From: Sclerurus mexicanus
Lineage: Eukaryota; Chordata; Aves; Passeriformes; Furnariidae
Assembly: GCA_013396755.1 (NCBI GenBank)
Contig: VWZF01000357.1
Span: 373,885-437,884, forward strand
Reading direction: 5' to 3'
Length of the DNA stretch: 64,000 nucleotides
The notes beneath the pieces are model-generated. The model saw only the letters and a program-made list of their open reading frames with translations, had not been told where the DNA came from and did no database searches. Shown here piece by piece: positions 51,198 through 64,000 of the stretch; positions within the stretch are counted from its first letter, which is position 1; each line of letters begins with the position of its first letter. Made by a program: the position numbers and the translations under genes.

Positions 51198-51589
51198 CTA
51201 AANCAGGAGGACCACAAAGGTGATCAGATGGCTGGAGAACCTCTCCTGAGAAGGCAAGCTCAGAAGATTGGGGTTATTCAAACTGGAGAAGAGAAGGCTC
51301 TGGGGACATCTCATTGCAGCCTTTTAGCACCTCAAGGGGGCCTACAAGAAAGCTGGCAGGGTCTTTCTGCAAGGCTATGTAGTGACAGGTCAAGAGGGAA
51401 TGGCTTCACACTGAAAGAGAGCATGTTTAGATAATATATTAAGAAGAAAATTGTTTACTGTGGGGGTGGTGAGGCACTGCAATGGGTTGCGCAGGGAAGT
51501 TGTGGATGCTACATCCCTAGAAGTATTTAAGGCCAGGCTGGATGGGGCTTTGAGGTCCAGTGGAAGGTGTCTCTGTCCATGACAGAGCT

Positions 51590-51731
51590 CACAGAATCAC
51601 AGAAGACTCCGAGTTGGAAGGGATTCACAAGGATCATCAAGTCCAACTGTTAAGTGAATGGTCTGTACAGAGACTGAACCCATGACATTGGCATTATTAG
51701 CACTAATAACTGCTCTAACCAACTGAGCTAA
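51590..51731 (-). mobile_element. SINE, second assembled copy (probable artefact)
   Basis: Identical to the SINE at 51056-51197, with identical CR1 flanks, because it lies in the duplicated contig end after N 51203. It is probably not an independent insertion. Here the right flank continues into the CR1 3' terminus and then unique DNA. Confidence 0.88.
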
Positions 51732-52178
51732 CTAAATGATCTTTAAGGTTCCTTCAAACCCAAACAACCTTATGATTTTAAGGAAAATACATAAACATGT
51801 TCTACTGTTTGCAGATACCTAAATAAGTTTTTTAATTCATACAGTTTGGAAATTGAAAGTTTAGAATATCCCCATTATGTTCTTCCTCAGTCTGAGCTGC
51901 AGTCACCTTGCAACATCAGTGAAAGGTTGTAAAAGAGTATGGCTTTAAAAAAGTCTTTTATATGTCCATTGTATTCTATTTTCTCTTGATACACAACAGA
52001 TTTTTAGCAAAGTATAGAACCCATGCCTCAGGGANAAAATTGTTTACTGTGGGGGTGGTGAGGCACTGCAATGGGTTGCGCAGGGAAGTTGTGGATGCTA
52101 CATCCCTAGAAGTATTTAAGGCCAGGCTGGATGGGGCTTTGAGGTCCAGTGGAAGGTGTCTCTGTCCATGACAGAGCT

Positions 52179-52320
52179 CACAGAATCACAGAAGACTCCG
52201 AGTTGGAAGGGATTCACAAGGATCATCAAGTCCAACTGTTAAGTGAATGGTCTGTACAGAGACTGAACCCATGACATTGGCATTATTAGCACTAATAACT
52301 GCTCTAACCAACTGAGCTAA
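52179..52320 (-). mobile_element. SINE, third assembled copy (probable artefact)
   Basis: Another identical copy, in the duplicated contig end after N 52035. It has the same CR1 context and the same downstream unique flank as the copy at 51590. Count one SINE for this locus, not three. Confidence 0.88.
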
Positions 52321-52764
52321 CTAAATGATCTTTAAGGTTCCTTCAAACCCAAACAACCTTATGATTTTAAGGAAAATACATAAACATGTTCTACTGTTTG
52401 CAGATACCTAAATAAGTTTTTTAATTCATACAGTTTGGAAATTGAAAGTTTAGAATATCCCCATTATGTTCTTCCTCAGTCTGAGCTGCAGTCACCTTGC
52501 AACATCAGTGAAAGGTTGTAAAAGAGTATGGCTTTAAAAAAGTCTTTTATATGTCCATTGTATTCTATTTTCTCTTGATACACAACAGATTTTTAGCAAA
52601 GTATAGAACCCATGCCTCAGGGACATCTGGACTGCATTTTTTGTTTAGCCAGTAGAAATGTGAAATAGTTGCTATAAAAATCTACAAAGTTTATTTCTGA
52701 TAATGCCTTGAAGAACTAAATGATTTATTTTCAGATCTGTATAAATGTTCACAATAAAAACCCT

Positions 52765-52826
52765 CTCCTCCTCCCCCCAAAAACCCAAAACAAACAAACC
52801 AAAAAAAAATTAAAAAAAAAACCAAC
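52765..52826. repeat. A/C-rich low-complexity tract
   Basis: CCCTCTCCTCCTCCCCCC followed by AAAAACCCAAAAC / AAACAAACC units and poly-A. It is simple sequence with no recognised element attached. Confidence 0.78.
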
Positions 52827-55800
52827 AGAAAATTGGTTCTGAAAATTGTCCTTGGTTTAGAGCAGGTAGCAGCTTCTATTCTGAAGACAAAGTCTTATCT
52901 TTTTCTGTTATACTTACACACAGTTTTTTCAGCTTATTTAACTAAAGAGAAATTATTAGAAGGCAAACAGAGGATTCATTCAGTTCAGAAAGCTTATCCA
53001 TGCCTTACTGAACTATGAACTTACTGAGCTATACTGAAACATACAATACTGTAAAGGCCCTTATTATAAGTTGGACATAAATATTACCTACAAATACTGG
53101 CTCCTGAATAATATAGTTTCTTAAAGAGGTTCAAAGACACAGTGTATTTTAAACTGCAATAATACCAATGTTGCGTGAGTTACAAACATCTGTTCAGAAC
53201 ATTTCTTTAGTCAGCACTACTTCTTTTACAAGCAGAAATCTGAAGAAAATACCAAACTATAGCCATTACATCAGTTAAAGACTTTTTCACACCTCTGTGA
53301 GGTACAAGTTTATACAAGCTTTCAAAAATCAATAGAATTTAAATGAAAGTCCAACACCATTTTGTGTACAGAAACATTTCCAAAATTCACTCACTGACAG
53401 ATAAAAAGAAAATAATCTCCTTGGCTAAGAATGTGTCTTAATTGTGTGTATAAATAAAATATTTCTTCAATCTCTTCATGACTAAGGTTTCATCTCTATT
53501 AAGAAAGTATTATCATGGGTAATACTATCAGAAAACTGGTGGTAGAAGACATCAAAGATTTTGATATAAGCAGATAAAAGTTTTTCTCAGAATATCCCTG
53601 GCAAAAAGTTTTACAAAACCTATGGAATTTAAACTTTTAGAGTGAACACATAAGACTAGCCACTGTCTTACTTCCGTTTCTCTGGCAGAACTAAAGGACA
53701 ATTTTGGAGGTCCTTGCAACAGAATTCCTGTAGGGACAGAGATCCATATGAGTTATGGCATAAGCTTACTTGCAATAGGAATCAGAGGAATAATAGGGAT
53801 CTTATTTGTGTTCAGTGACATTCACATTTCCTCCTGTAATAGTGTGTCTTTCTCAGAAATGACAGGTGGATTCATAGGGTTGAGGATACATACAAAGCAG
53901 CATTAAAAGGTACATGTCTATATCTACTATATTTACATTGATAATTCCTTCTTTTGTGTCATTCTGAGGAACTACCACCATAATATCTGAACACATATTA
54001 TGGATTCTTTTTGCTTCTTCATATGACCTGAACATATTTCCTATATATGTTTTGCTTCATCTGGGTAATTGAGTTCAATAAAGTTTTGGGGTTTTCTTAT
54101 CTTCAAATTATTTCAGATGAAAGTTCTCAGCAGAGGTGTGTTTTTCCCTTCCTAGTGTGTTCAAAAGCTTTGGCCATTCCAACTAAAGTTTAAATGAGAA
54201 GCTAAACTACCTCTACTTAAATCTCTGAGGCATTTGTAATTAATTTCTCACTGCCTTTTATTTTTTTCTCCAATATGATGCTCATCTGTGATTTTTAAAT
54301 TGTTATTTTTATTGTTATGAAGGTAACAAGGGCTGTCTTTCATCCTCTTGAGGATAGTTATCATCTTTTTATGTCATAAAGGAGCTTTCTAAATTTATAT
54401 TCTGACATATCCAGCAAGGCCAATTTTAGCCAAAGATTGACTGAACCCTGCTATTCACTTGGAATGACCTGACACTCATTTCACTATAGAGTTTGTGCAA
54501 TCAAAACAGGATTGTGCCACTCCTCAAAACAATTGCTTTTTTATGCCAGTGCAAAAAGGAAGCTTGATGAGCTTAAATAACATTGTTTGCTCTTACGTGC
54601 CAACAGAAGAGTACTTGGGAAAGGCAACGGTAAGGGGTCGGTGAAGAGAGCTACTGTTCAGTCAGACTACATGAGATCAAGACAGGTGCCAGAGACATTC
54701 TAAAACACCAAATATAGGTGACACCTATTTCCCAAGTAGTCTTTCATTGCTTCCTTTGAAGATTCACTGAAGGGCATATGTGATATAAGGTTATTTGTAA
54801 TTACTGCCTTTTTTTTTTTGTCTTCAAGCTGTTTTATTAGATCTCAGATTTCAAAAATGGAGCTACATCCTATCCTAAAATTCTTGTAACTAAAAATAAC
54901 ATATTGAAAACAAATAGTTTTTTTTGTTTATAATTGAAAATATTTGGATCAGTAACACAATGAGAAGATATTTTTTTGATCCATGCATATTAATCAAATA
55001 ATAGGTCATACCCACATCTTTATTTGAAAAGTAACACTAAAACCCACTATAAGAAGTTTTATTTTTTAAAAATTATTTAGGGATATGATTTCATCAAGGA
55101 GAAGAAGAAATGAAAGTTTTTACATAGGCAAAAAGGATAATTATCCAATTTATTTTCTGAAAAACACATATCCAGAAAACCTCTATTCAACTTGCTGAAG
55201 AAACATTAACTTTCACATAAACACAAGTTATTACATTGAAACATGCATAATTTTCATATTGTTAATGCTGATAATGAAATTCATTTTAACAAGGGCATCT
55301 AAGAAGTTAATGGCACAAGTGTAATTTCATTTGTTCTTCTATTTGTTTAATAACTACTTGCTTAATTTTATACTTACCAATTATCAGCTTAGTTTTCAAA
55401 TGCTTTCTTTAATCAGAGATAGAAGTTCCAATATTACTATCATAATTGATCATTTCATACACTGACCCAGAACACAAAGGGATTGTCTAGTGGAAAACAT
55501 GAACTAAAGGAGGTCACTGTTCACAACAATTGGGGAGGGAGATAAAAACAAAGAAACAGAAAACCCAACCCAGCCCTTGATCTTACGGTATTCGAATAAA
55601 AAAAAAATTTCTTCAAAGCATACACTTCTTGATTTTGGCAAGTTTTGGGTTTTGCTTTTTATTAAGAGCTGAAGTCCTATTCAGAACACTTGGCTGAATT
55701 GAGATTAGATCAACTTTCAGACACTTTTTCACTTGTGAATATTTTATCCAAACAAGTGCTTATACTTTCAAGTAATATTTAATTGGAATGTTTCACATAT

Positions 55801-58596
55801 GGTATTAATCTCTTACCAAAAAGAGATCTCATCAGCTGAAAGGGTTGTTCTCACTACAATAAAAGTTATTCTTATTACACAGGAAATATATTTTTTTCTG
55901 TATTTGTGCCTATCAACCAAACTATTTATTTTTCTCCCCTGCAAGCCTTATTTTCATAGCAGTGCAAATTTCCCATTTTTAGAACAGACAGTGAAATATT
56001 TTTCCTGGAAGCAAAATGATTGCTTCTTTGATACTAGAGCAACTTCATGTAAAAGAGCACCACTAAGATACAGCAAGTCAGTTCTAAAGTTTCTAAAGTA
56101 TTTTCCCTCTCATTTTTTCCATCCTTTATTTCTATATCATCTCATAAATATTCAAGTGACATTAGTACTGTATCTTAATAGCTGAAGAAAAATTAAAAAT
56201 TGTAAAACCATTTTCAAAACACTCTAAATACTTTTAATAGATTTTTATAAAACAGGTACAGAATACCTTATGCTTTACTTGTTTGATGAAAATACTGCTA
56301 TAATTCATGTCCCAAATATCCTCAAACATACTGCTTATTCAATACTATAGAATCACAGTAGTGATGTGTGATACTATGTAGTCCGTTATTGTAAGTCAGC
56401 CTAGGGTGAGTATATAAATATATATTTGCTTAGTTAAATAAAAATCCAATGGAATGTACTTTATGATCTTGCTGTTACTCACCATTCATCACATAGAGAC
56501 AGAATGAAAACCACATCTTCAGAAAATTTGTAGATTCTTAATTCAGTTAAACAAAATAGGGTATTTCCTGTTTTTTCCTTCTCACTGTAGCTCAAGTTCA
56601 CAAAATGGACATTATTTCTCTGTGTGTGAGATCTCACTGAAAAGAAAAGCTGCAGTTGAGTGCAGATTCAGAATAACAAGTTTTATTTTATATAGTTCTT
56701 GATATAATGACAGCATGTGACACTTTTATTATTTAAATAGTGCTGTGGCTATTTCTTCATCAGCAATTGGTAAATATAAGATAGTAATTAAAGTAAAATT
56801 TTCATTTTTTAGGTACTCATCCTCGAATGCTGCCAACTGAATTCTTGTTGTGTAGAGTTATAATCAATCACTGGTGTGACTTTCCTGTTCGTGATGTGCT
56901 AAGGCACGTGGTTGATATTCCAGGATGATTACCAACTCTGAGAAAGCTGGTTTGTCATTATGTACAATAATTAGTGGAAACCACAGGTGTAGATCTACCT
57001 ATTTTATTGAATTTCAAATGAATGAGCAGTACAATTTCTGAAATATATGGTATAAATTGTGAACAGCAACATGATTACAAATAAAATTATTCATATATAT
57101 GCAGTATTTACTTATCTTTCATATTTTGGAGTTTCCTGTCATGTTTTCTTTTTGGATTGATACCCAGAGGAGATATTCCTAGGGTTAAAATATGAAAAAT
57201 ATTAGGAAAGTCAGTGCACTTAGTTGTAGGCAAACCTTATTATAATGAAGAGTTCTCTTGACAAAATCATTGCTTTTAATGAGGATTCTCTCAGGCTTGA
57301 ATATGATTCTGCTTGTCCCAGAAAGGAAATGTCTTTAAATTTGTTTTAATTCAGGCTGGTCTTTTCTAAGACACTCTGAGGTCAGTTCAGGTCTCAACCC
57401 ATTCATTGGAAGGACACCAGATTTTTTAAACTATCAAACATACAGCAAAACTGAAATGTAGGTGTTCTGTGATGAACATCTCAATAGTTTTCACTGAGGC
57501 TTCCCAGCACTGGAAAGAGTTCAAAATTTGTGTTAGATTCAACACAAAAATGATCCTTCAATAGCAGCTCATCTGAATTTTGTGACAACTGTGTTTTGAA
57601 CTAATATGCAAGTATCTTAATTTTAATTGTTTTTCTTCTTTTTTGAAACCAAAAATGGTAAAGAACTGAATCGGGAGTTAAAGTCAGAACTCATAAATAC
57701 TGACGAGTGCTTAAAGAAATTAAGGCATGGAGTCACTTGTGCTCTCTCAAAACTTCAGGGTTTTATTGATATATGTTTTATCCATATCTGAATATTTTTG
57801 AACAACTCCAAGTTCAATTAAACTAAAAATAACAGATCTGTCTTTATGCAAGTAGTTTGCATTAACAGTGTAATAAATAAAAGCCAAGCAATGAATCAGA
57901 AAATTGTGGTACAGCAAAGGAATAATATGTGAATTTGTCAGTTTTTAAAATAGTACTAACCAAGCTTTACAACAATGTGGGTAGAGGAGGAGGTTGACTT
58001 TGATCACTCAAAAACATGTTTTCCTGTGGAGAAACTAGCCTGTTTGTCTTTTGGATCTTTGGTATAGATTATTTACTCTTTTCTTTTTTTCCTTTTCTTT
58101 CTGAACAGAATGGTGCTAGTTTATATTTATTCTGCACTGAGAAGAGTGAGTCTTTGTAATTCAAAGAATAGAGAAATGAGTCATTTATTCACTTCTGTTT
58201 ATGAAGTATTTTGAATTTGAAATGATTATGCCTTTAAAGTATGTAAACTAGAGTACAGGGGAGAAAAAGCAAGAGGATTAATTCAAATGAAGCAGAAATG
58301 TAAGGTTCTCATTTGATGGCTTGAACGAGTGCTTTCTTGGTTAAAGAGCCATTTGAAAAAAAGATCAAAATTAAAACTGAGCAGGGTAGGCATATTGCAA
58401 CCTCTACTCCAGCTAAAGAGAATTCTTGAAATGCATGCATCTACCTGAATATCTGATGAATCTTAATGGCTTGAGTGGAAGGTAAATACAATAATATGTA
58501 ATGAAGAGAGCCATGTGCTTTTAGTTCTAACTGGGAAAGAAATCCATAATCTCTTTCAAATCCTAGAACAGTTTGAGAAGTTAATAAGAGCTTTGG

Positions 58597-58659
58597 AATA
58601 TATATGTACACACACATACTTATGCATATGTGCACATATATTTGTACATATATACACAA
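58597..58659. repeat. degenerate (TA/CA/TG)n microsatellite
   Basis: Alternating purine-pyrimidine sequence made of TATATG, ACACAC and GTGCACATAT units. It gives the I/Y/C/V-rich minus-strand open frame, which is not a gene. Confidence 0.8.
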
Positions 58660-59571
58660 TACTTTTTTTTAAAGCAATTTGATCTAATATTTAGATGTAA
58701 TAAAAATACACAGGAAATGTGCTACCACTGACATTTACTTCAGAGTCAAATATTCAGAGTATGATACATGTCATCAGTGTTATGATAATGTGTAGTAAAA
58801 TGTACCCCTGAAATTCACAACTTACTTGGTAGGTTCCTGCTAGGGACAATGTTATTACAAAGAGATTTGCTCTAAGTGCTAAATAGCATACTTGGTGAAA
58901 AAATGGCATGGCAAAATTTAGAAGAATTTTTCTGTTTTATATGGAAATGCTATGATGAAAAATTTCTCTTGGGACTGGAAGCTTGAGGACAAGTCATGCA
59001 TGAACTTAAGCAGCTTATGGGTAGCAAAAGGAATTTCTGAGTCTTAGGACACAGTGCAAGAGTAATGGCAAATTACAACATTTCCTGACCTGAGTCAGCT
59101 ATACCACATAGTGTATGAAAAAGAAGCTCTCCCTATTTCCTCCTCACATATATCTTGTCTGTTATCTCAGGCAGAGAAATATACAGTGACAAGGAAGGGA
59201 ATAATTACATCTATCAGAGGTCTGGGATTTAATTTAGAATTCAGAAATATTTGTTGATAGATACAAGCAGTGAATCTTTCCTCTTACTTCAGTTATTTAG
59301 CCAAACACTTTTCTTCTCATAGTATCTGTTGCATCACTGTATTTATTTAACCAATGAGTAAATCTTCACATCTGATTTTAAATTGGTGACTGAGATGCTG
59401 CCTAAGGATTAAATCACTGCTTGGCCAGGCAGAATTTAGGGGCTATGCCTTTTAATTAGTCACCTTGATTGAAGTACCTGTGGATCAGAGAGGCACAAGG
59501 AGTAGTTCTGGCTATATACTCACTGGTGAAAGTTGTTGTAGAAGCATTTTGGTGACATGATTTTTTGATTT

Positions 59572-59588
59572 CTTTTTTTTTTTTTTAT
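59572..59588. repeat. poly-T tract
   Basis: A run of about 15 T between unique sequences. It is a simple repeat. Confidence 0.75.
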
Positions 59589-60835
59589 TCCTTAAGTATA
59601 TTATGCTATAAGCTATGTATAAAGCTTATTGATTACTAAATATAGTATACAATAATACAACTTTGTATTTCGTCTCTTGGTTATCTCTCATTCTTAGCAT
59701 GATGATCCACAGATGAGGAGATGTGAGAAAGCCATAGTTTGACATTTTACCTTCTGTCCATAAGGGTAAAAACCTTGGAGAGATTACTGTGTGAGGAAGG
59801 CACTCTACCTGGGGACTACAACAGGGCTTGTTTCGAGCCATTTACAGCTGAGTAGTACATGGGTGCAGTTCTGACTTGTGGCCATTATCTGAGATCAAAA
59901 GGCAATCAGTAAGAAAAAACATTCTATCAGCCAGTTTACCCAGTGATCACTCTAGCCTCTTTCTGATCAATTTTTATTCCTCTTTTGATTCAAAACCCTT
60001 TTTTATCTGGTAAGAAAAGGAGGAGGGAATACTTACATCCTAGCTTAGGTGTACTCATAATAATTTCTGAAAACTGCAATGCATTTATTAAGACTATACT
60101 ACATTCATTACAGTGAAACAAGAAATACTTAAAAGTCGAAAAATTATGTTTTTAAGTGCATTAAGAGATAGGAAAATATTATTGAAGTTTGATTATTTTA
60201 GGAAAATTTTAGAGATTATGTCACCTTCCCCAGGAAAAACAAAATTCAGGCAGGCCAGGGGGCTTGTGTGGGTTACTGTTGTTAATGGTCAGGAAACTGT
60301 TAAAACACGAAAAGATTTTTAAGCCAGTATTTCAACTCTATATTTTATCGTATGTTAATTAAAACTAGGTTGTTCTTTAGGCTTTGTCCCAGGTGAGATT
60401 ATAACACGTGAGGTTAGAGATAGGAAAATGAAGACAGAAATTGCAGAGAAGTCAGGAAATGGCTTTATGCATTACTCATGGGGAATGGATGACATCATCA
60501 GTGCTAACACATGAAGATATTTTTGCCAGTTACTTAAAATATTAACATCTCCTGAATAAGATGGCTCCTATGTGATATGAATCTCTAGCTACCCTTCATA
60601 GAGTGTCAGCATCTGAAGAAGTGCCAGGCTAATGAAGAATGCCAAGTGCCATCTCTCAAAACAAATTCAAATATAGGACCCCTTCTTACATTAGGCTACA
60701 AAAGCAGTCACTGAAGACTGTATCTAGTAGAAGGGACTTTTATTATAATTTTTTTATTAAGAAATCTCATGGGAGCTATTTATTTGCTTCCCCTCTGAGC
60801 CACCCAGCTGTTCCTTCTATTTGTGGTCTTAGAGC

Positions 60836-60914
60836 TAATTACATAATGTCCCTAATTTATACTCACTGGTAAATCAGATCAGAGCATTACCTGGAGGGCA
60901 AACTCTAATTAGAG
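60836..60914. promoter_or_regulatory. possible homeodomain-site cluster
   Basis: TAATTA cores occur at 60836-60841 and inside a perfect 12-base palindrome CTCTAATTAGAG at 60903-60914. The surrounding 100 bases are of balanced composition without repeats. This is only a motif-level suggestion of a regulatory element. Confidence 0.18.
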
Positions 60915-61283
60915 GAATTTCAGAACAAATTGTCTAAAAAGCTTGTTTAGTGTGATTAAATGCAAGTGATGGGACTCTCTCTCTCCCTCTCCTCCCACCT
61001 CCCTTTTTAAAAACATGAATATTTACCTTGCACAAAAACCCTGCAGGTTAAAAAAAGAATCCTAGCAATGACAATTTTAATTAAAGGGGTATAAAACAAA
61101 TGACAGTGGTACCCAAGAGAGCAAACTGAATATGTGCAGATGATGAATGCTGTATTCTCTTACTACAGTTTTAATATCTTAGAAATAATGAAGTGGACAG
61201 TAAGTGGCTTATGTCATGGATGAATGGAAGAGAATACATGTGAATCCCCAGTTCATATTGTGTCTGTGGCACGTTGCCTAGGA

Positions 61284-61302
61284 ACACACACACACACACA
61301 CA
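61284..61302. repeat. (CA)n microsatellite
   Basis: About nine uninterrupted AC units. It is likely polymorphic in length. Confidence 0.9.
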
Positions 61303-64000
61303 AAAAGGCAGTCATTTGTCCTATATAGCTGTGAAAAATATATGGTTTCATCTTTAAAAGGCACGTATCGGTTGATATATGTTATCAAAGTCCATGCTGA
61401 GCAGTAGGAAGGATTAAGTAGACATGACCCTCTGTACTTTGCCTGGGGAAGGATGTAAAGCTCCCCAGTTTATATCACCAGGAGTTAAATAACCTGGAAG
61501 TGGGAGGATCTCCATCTTATGCAAACTCTCTCAAATAGCTGCCTGAAGCTTATGATGAAAACAGTGGGTACCAAAGGAAAGTGTGTAATGAAACAAAAGA
61601 AGTGGTGTGACTTTTCTGTTTGGCTGGTGGCGCAAATTCTAGTTGTATCACTGGAATCAGATTCATCCACAAAGCTGCACCAACAGAGTGAATGGAGACT
61701 TAGAAAATGAATATTGACATTTTAATACTCTATCTTGTATCGTGCTTATGGAAATTTAGATTATCTATTTTACAAGAGAATGTAGAGGGTCATACATCAC
61801 CGTGCTCTGCTCTACTCCCAATACTTTTGAATTCCTGCTGTACTGTGTGAATTTGAGGTTGTCTGACATTCTGTAATTAAATTTCTTGTCCTGGGTAGAC
61901 CTTGAGTAGGTTGACTCCATTATCTCACAGTAACTAATGTATGTCAGCCTGATTCTTGAAGCAACATCCCACTTGTGTGCACGTACATCATGTAAACTAT
62001 TTTTCCTGAAGAAGATACCTGAACATATTTTTAACAACATTTTTGCATGAAAATAACAAATACTACAAAGGTTATTTTAATACGCACCCACTTCTTGGGC
62101 ACATTAGGATAATGTAGTAATTATCAGCTGAAATAATAGCTCCTCTTCCCTGCCTGTTGATTAGAGACAAAAAGAAACAAATTATGTGAGCAGCGTATGA
62201 AACCTGATGATGGTTCTTGAGACACTTTGATTTGCTCTCAAACTGATCTCTACAACATTTAGAAATAAGTACTTTTCTAGTCTTCCTAGACAAACAACTC
62301 TTGAGAATATATTAACCAGCTGAAAGTGGCATTCCTAAGGGAAAATCCCCTATTACAGAGCAGAAGCTGTTAGAAGTAGGTGATTGCCAAGATTTCTGTA
62401 ATAAAAGCAGTAGTTCATAACATAGGCAAAGTAAAATGGAGAACAAAACCCTAGAAGTTGGTATATGGTACCAATGTCCCAGAAAGCTTAAAAAAATTCT
62501 CAGAAGGACAAAATAATTTTAACTTTACTTTTCGGGGTTTGTTTTTTTTTTAGGAGAAAAACACTGTGCTTTTCCTTTTATCCAATAAGCTAATTTCTCC
62601 AGCTCTTTGACTAAAGCATTAGTAGGCATATCCTGACTCAGATTATTGGTCAAGTTTGCTTTCAAGGACTCCAGTGCATGTATATATGTATATAAATGCC
62701 CCCCAAATTGTCTTAAACTTTGAAAGAGATAAAATTTAATAATATGCTGTTATCTTTAATAGTAAGCATCGTTGAAACCTTGTATCCAACTCTGTTTAGC
62801 TGTTTAGACTGGAAATATGCAGTTTCTTCTAGATTTAGGATTCACAGATCCATGTCATGCATGGAGGAACCATATAGAGGCTATGTGTGTACTGTACAAC
62901 AAGAAATGTTTACTTATTATAATTTTATTTTTTTTTAATCCTTCATTCATAGTGTGTTCCCTTTATGACTAGCCAGCTCTATAGTTTCTAAAAATGGTTT
63001 GTGCCAGTGTCTGAAGCTATGACCTACCTTGACACAGGAAAATATGATTATATCATGAGGGAACCTGGAATGAGTAAAAGATAAGAAGAAATCTCCCCTC
63101 AAATTTTATACATTCCTTTAATTGTTTTGCAGTTCAGTAAAGGAGTGGCCAGCACAGGATGAACATCAGCCTGCTATCAGAGCATCATGTTGCTACTAGT
63201 GAGCCTTTCCTGCCATGTCTGAAATGCCTGCCTAGAAAATTAATTTTTCCATTATGTGATGATCAACTATTATAAGACATTTTTGTCTTTGAAAAATATA
63301 TAACTAAACAGATATAAAAAGGCATTACTGTTCAATGGAATAATGCAAAACATAAATTTCTAAAATACTTTAAATATCCCTAATTCAAAATCACTCATAG
63401 TAATTATTCCTGATGTTCATAGTTGGAGTAAATGCCAAAGATTGACAAATAAATGATAGTTTGAAAACAGAGGTCTCACATACTAGTCAAAATCAGGTCA
63501 AACCTCTTTTTTTTTTAGACTGCTTCATCCATTAGCTAATTCAACACACAGAGTCAATAGCTAAACTCTGGCTTCACACACCAGAGATTCTGAGCAAGGT
63601 AGAGTGGCAGGAAGAAATTTCTGACTGATTCACATTCTTCCTGCTAACTGCTCTATTAGGACAAGTGAAGTTTAAATTGCTTGATTGAAAATTTATTTTA
63701 TTTACTCAACCTTGAAGTTAAAACTGTCCTCTTCCTTGACTCTCTGCGCCTATGAAATGGGCAGAGTTGATAGCCCATAAAATAGACTAACTTTTCACTG
63801 GCATCCTATCAATATTTTGTTTCGTTGTGGGTTATCTTTTCAATTTAAAATGAAAAAATGGTATATTTTCAAAGGGAAAATCCTGTCCATGTTTTTATTT
63901 ACCAAACTTTTCAAAATAGCTGAGAAGTTTGCCTGTAGAACCTGCAGAACACCAGATGGAGACCCCAATACTTAAAAGACCCCTAATCATCAAGTTTGTT

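Larger units (their letters stand above)
50669..51736. repeat. about 534-base direct duplication across N at 51203
   Basis: 50669-51202 is repeated at 51204-51736, starting CAGGAGGACCACAAAGGTG and ending GAGCTAACTAAA. The only difference I noticed is a one-base indel (AAGCTGGACAGG in the first copy, AAGCTGGCAGG in the second, near 50822 and 51355). The duplication includes the whole SINE. Confidence 0.92.
49165..51778 (+). mobile_element. CR1 LINE with internal deletion, interrupted by a SINE
   Basis: A second CR1 copy, distinct from that at 11.2 kb. Upstream of RT it keeps a linker-like region (QDREKAEVFNNIFTLVFT), then VSLTSVPGKTMEP, then QYGFTRD. It then jumps directly to LDRWACANLMKVN, so the RT core with the FADD box is missing. 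The C-terminal region (CALAAQKANCILGC, RSREAPLYSALLRPDLKCCIQLWG, QVHRRTTKVIRWLENLS) and the 3' UTR follow. The 3' end is split by the SINE at 51056-51197, and the rest (AAATGATCTTTAAGGTTCC ... CAACCTTATGATTTTA) is seen after the SINE at 51734-51778. Apparent length is inflated by assembly duplications at 50,292 and 51,204. The left boundary is approximate. Confidence 0.9.
51447..52623. repeat. 588-base direct duplication across N at 52035
   Basis: 51447-52034 is repeated at 52036-52623, starting AAAATTGTTTACTGTGGG and ending CATGCCTCAGGGA. It carries the CR1 3' end, the SINE and about 256 bases of unique flank beyond the CR1 end. Duplication of unique flank to the same base as the N is strong evidence of an assembly artefact. 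Confidence 0.92.
52827..64000. other. AT-rich non-coding stretch
   Basis: No gene is supported. The 128-codon open frame at 55799-56185 is rich in F, L, S and K, has no motif I recognise, and is plausible by chance. The stretch holds a (TA/CA/TG)n microsatellite at 58597-58659, a poly-T at about 59572-59588, a (CA)n at 61284-61302 and a homeodomain-core cluster near 60836-60914. Nothing else is recognised. Confidence 0.6.

Noticed and set aside
51056..52320. Three SINE insertions in a row
   Set aside because: All three have identical CR1 flanks and sit in blocks copied exactly up to single-N joins; one insertion explains all.
55799..56185. 128-codon plus-strand open frame
   Set aside because: No recognisable domain, strongly biased composition (F, L, S, K), no supporting splice or regulatory context.
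1..64000. CRISPR array, operon or prokaryotic gene cluster
   Set aside because: No regularly spaced repeats of that type, no dense coding; the repeats present are vertebrate CR1, SINE and LTR sequences.

Overview
This window looks like AT-rich intergenic or deep intronic DNA from a bird, most likely a passerine. The main evidence is a set of CR1 LINE fragments with the avian-type 3' tail (repeats of ATTCTGTG), an avian retroviral LTR, and a tRNA-Ile-derived SINE with a CR1-type tail that matches what I know of TguSINE1, a family described from passerines. I found no supportable host protein-coding exon, no functional RNA gene and no CRISPR array. The open reading frames here are short, low in complexity, or lie inside or antisense to transposons.

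Layout. 1-9.2 kb is unique AT-rich DNA with short TG microsatellites and poly-A. A CR1 3' scrap lies at 9.19-9.26 kb. A 5'-truncated CR1 with a decayed reverse transcriptase occupies 11.2-12.55 kb. 12.6-41.5 kb is mostly unique, with A/C- or T/G-rich low-complexity tracts, a (TA/CA)n microsatellite at 30.9 kb and a one-N assembly join at 36,205. An internal CR1 fragment on the minus strand lies at 41.56-41.92 kb. A solo LTR spans 43.43-44.17 kb. A longer CR1, nested with the SINE, runs from about 49.17 kb to 51.78 kb. 52.6-64 kb is again unique AT-rich sequence.

The 49.8-52.6 kb stretch must be read with care. Three single-N joins (50,291; 51,203; 52,035) are each flanked by near-perfect direct copies of 478, about 534 and 588 bases, where the end of one contig is repeated at the start of the next. 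The most economical reading is that the genome holds one CR1 with one SINE inserted in it, and that about 1.6 kb of the window is assembly duplication. A fourth join at 36,205 repeats about 100 bases.

Nothing here forms a multi-gene system. The most informative biology is the retroposon pair: a SINE whose tail resembles the 3' end of the CR1 at 11.2-12.55 kb, inserted into the 3' end of a different CR1. Several stretches carry clustered E-box, homeodomain-core or nuclear-receptor half-site motifs and are possible conserved regulatory elements, but conservation cannot be judged from one sequence.
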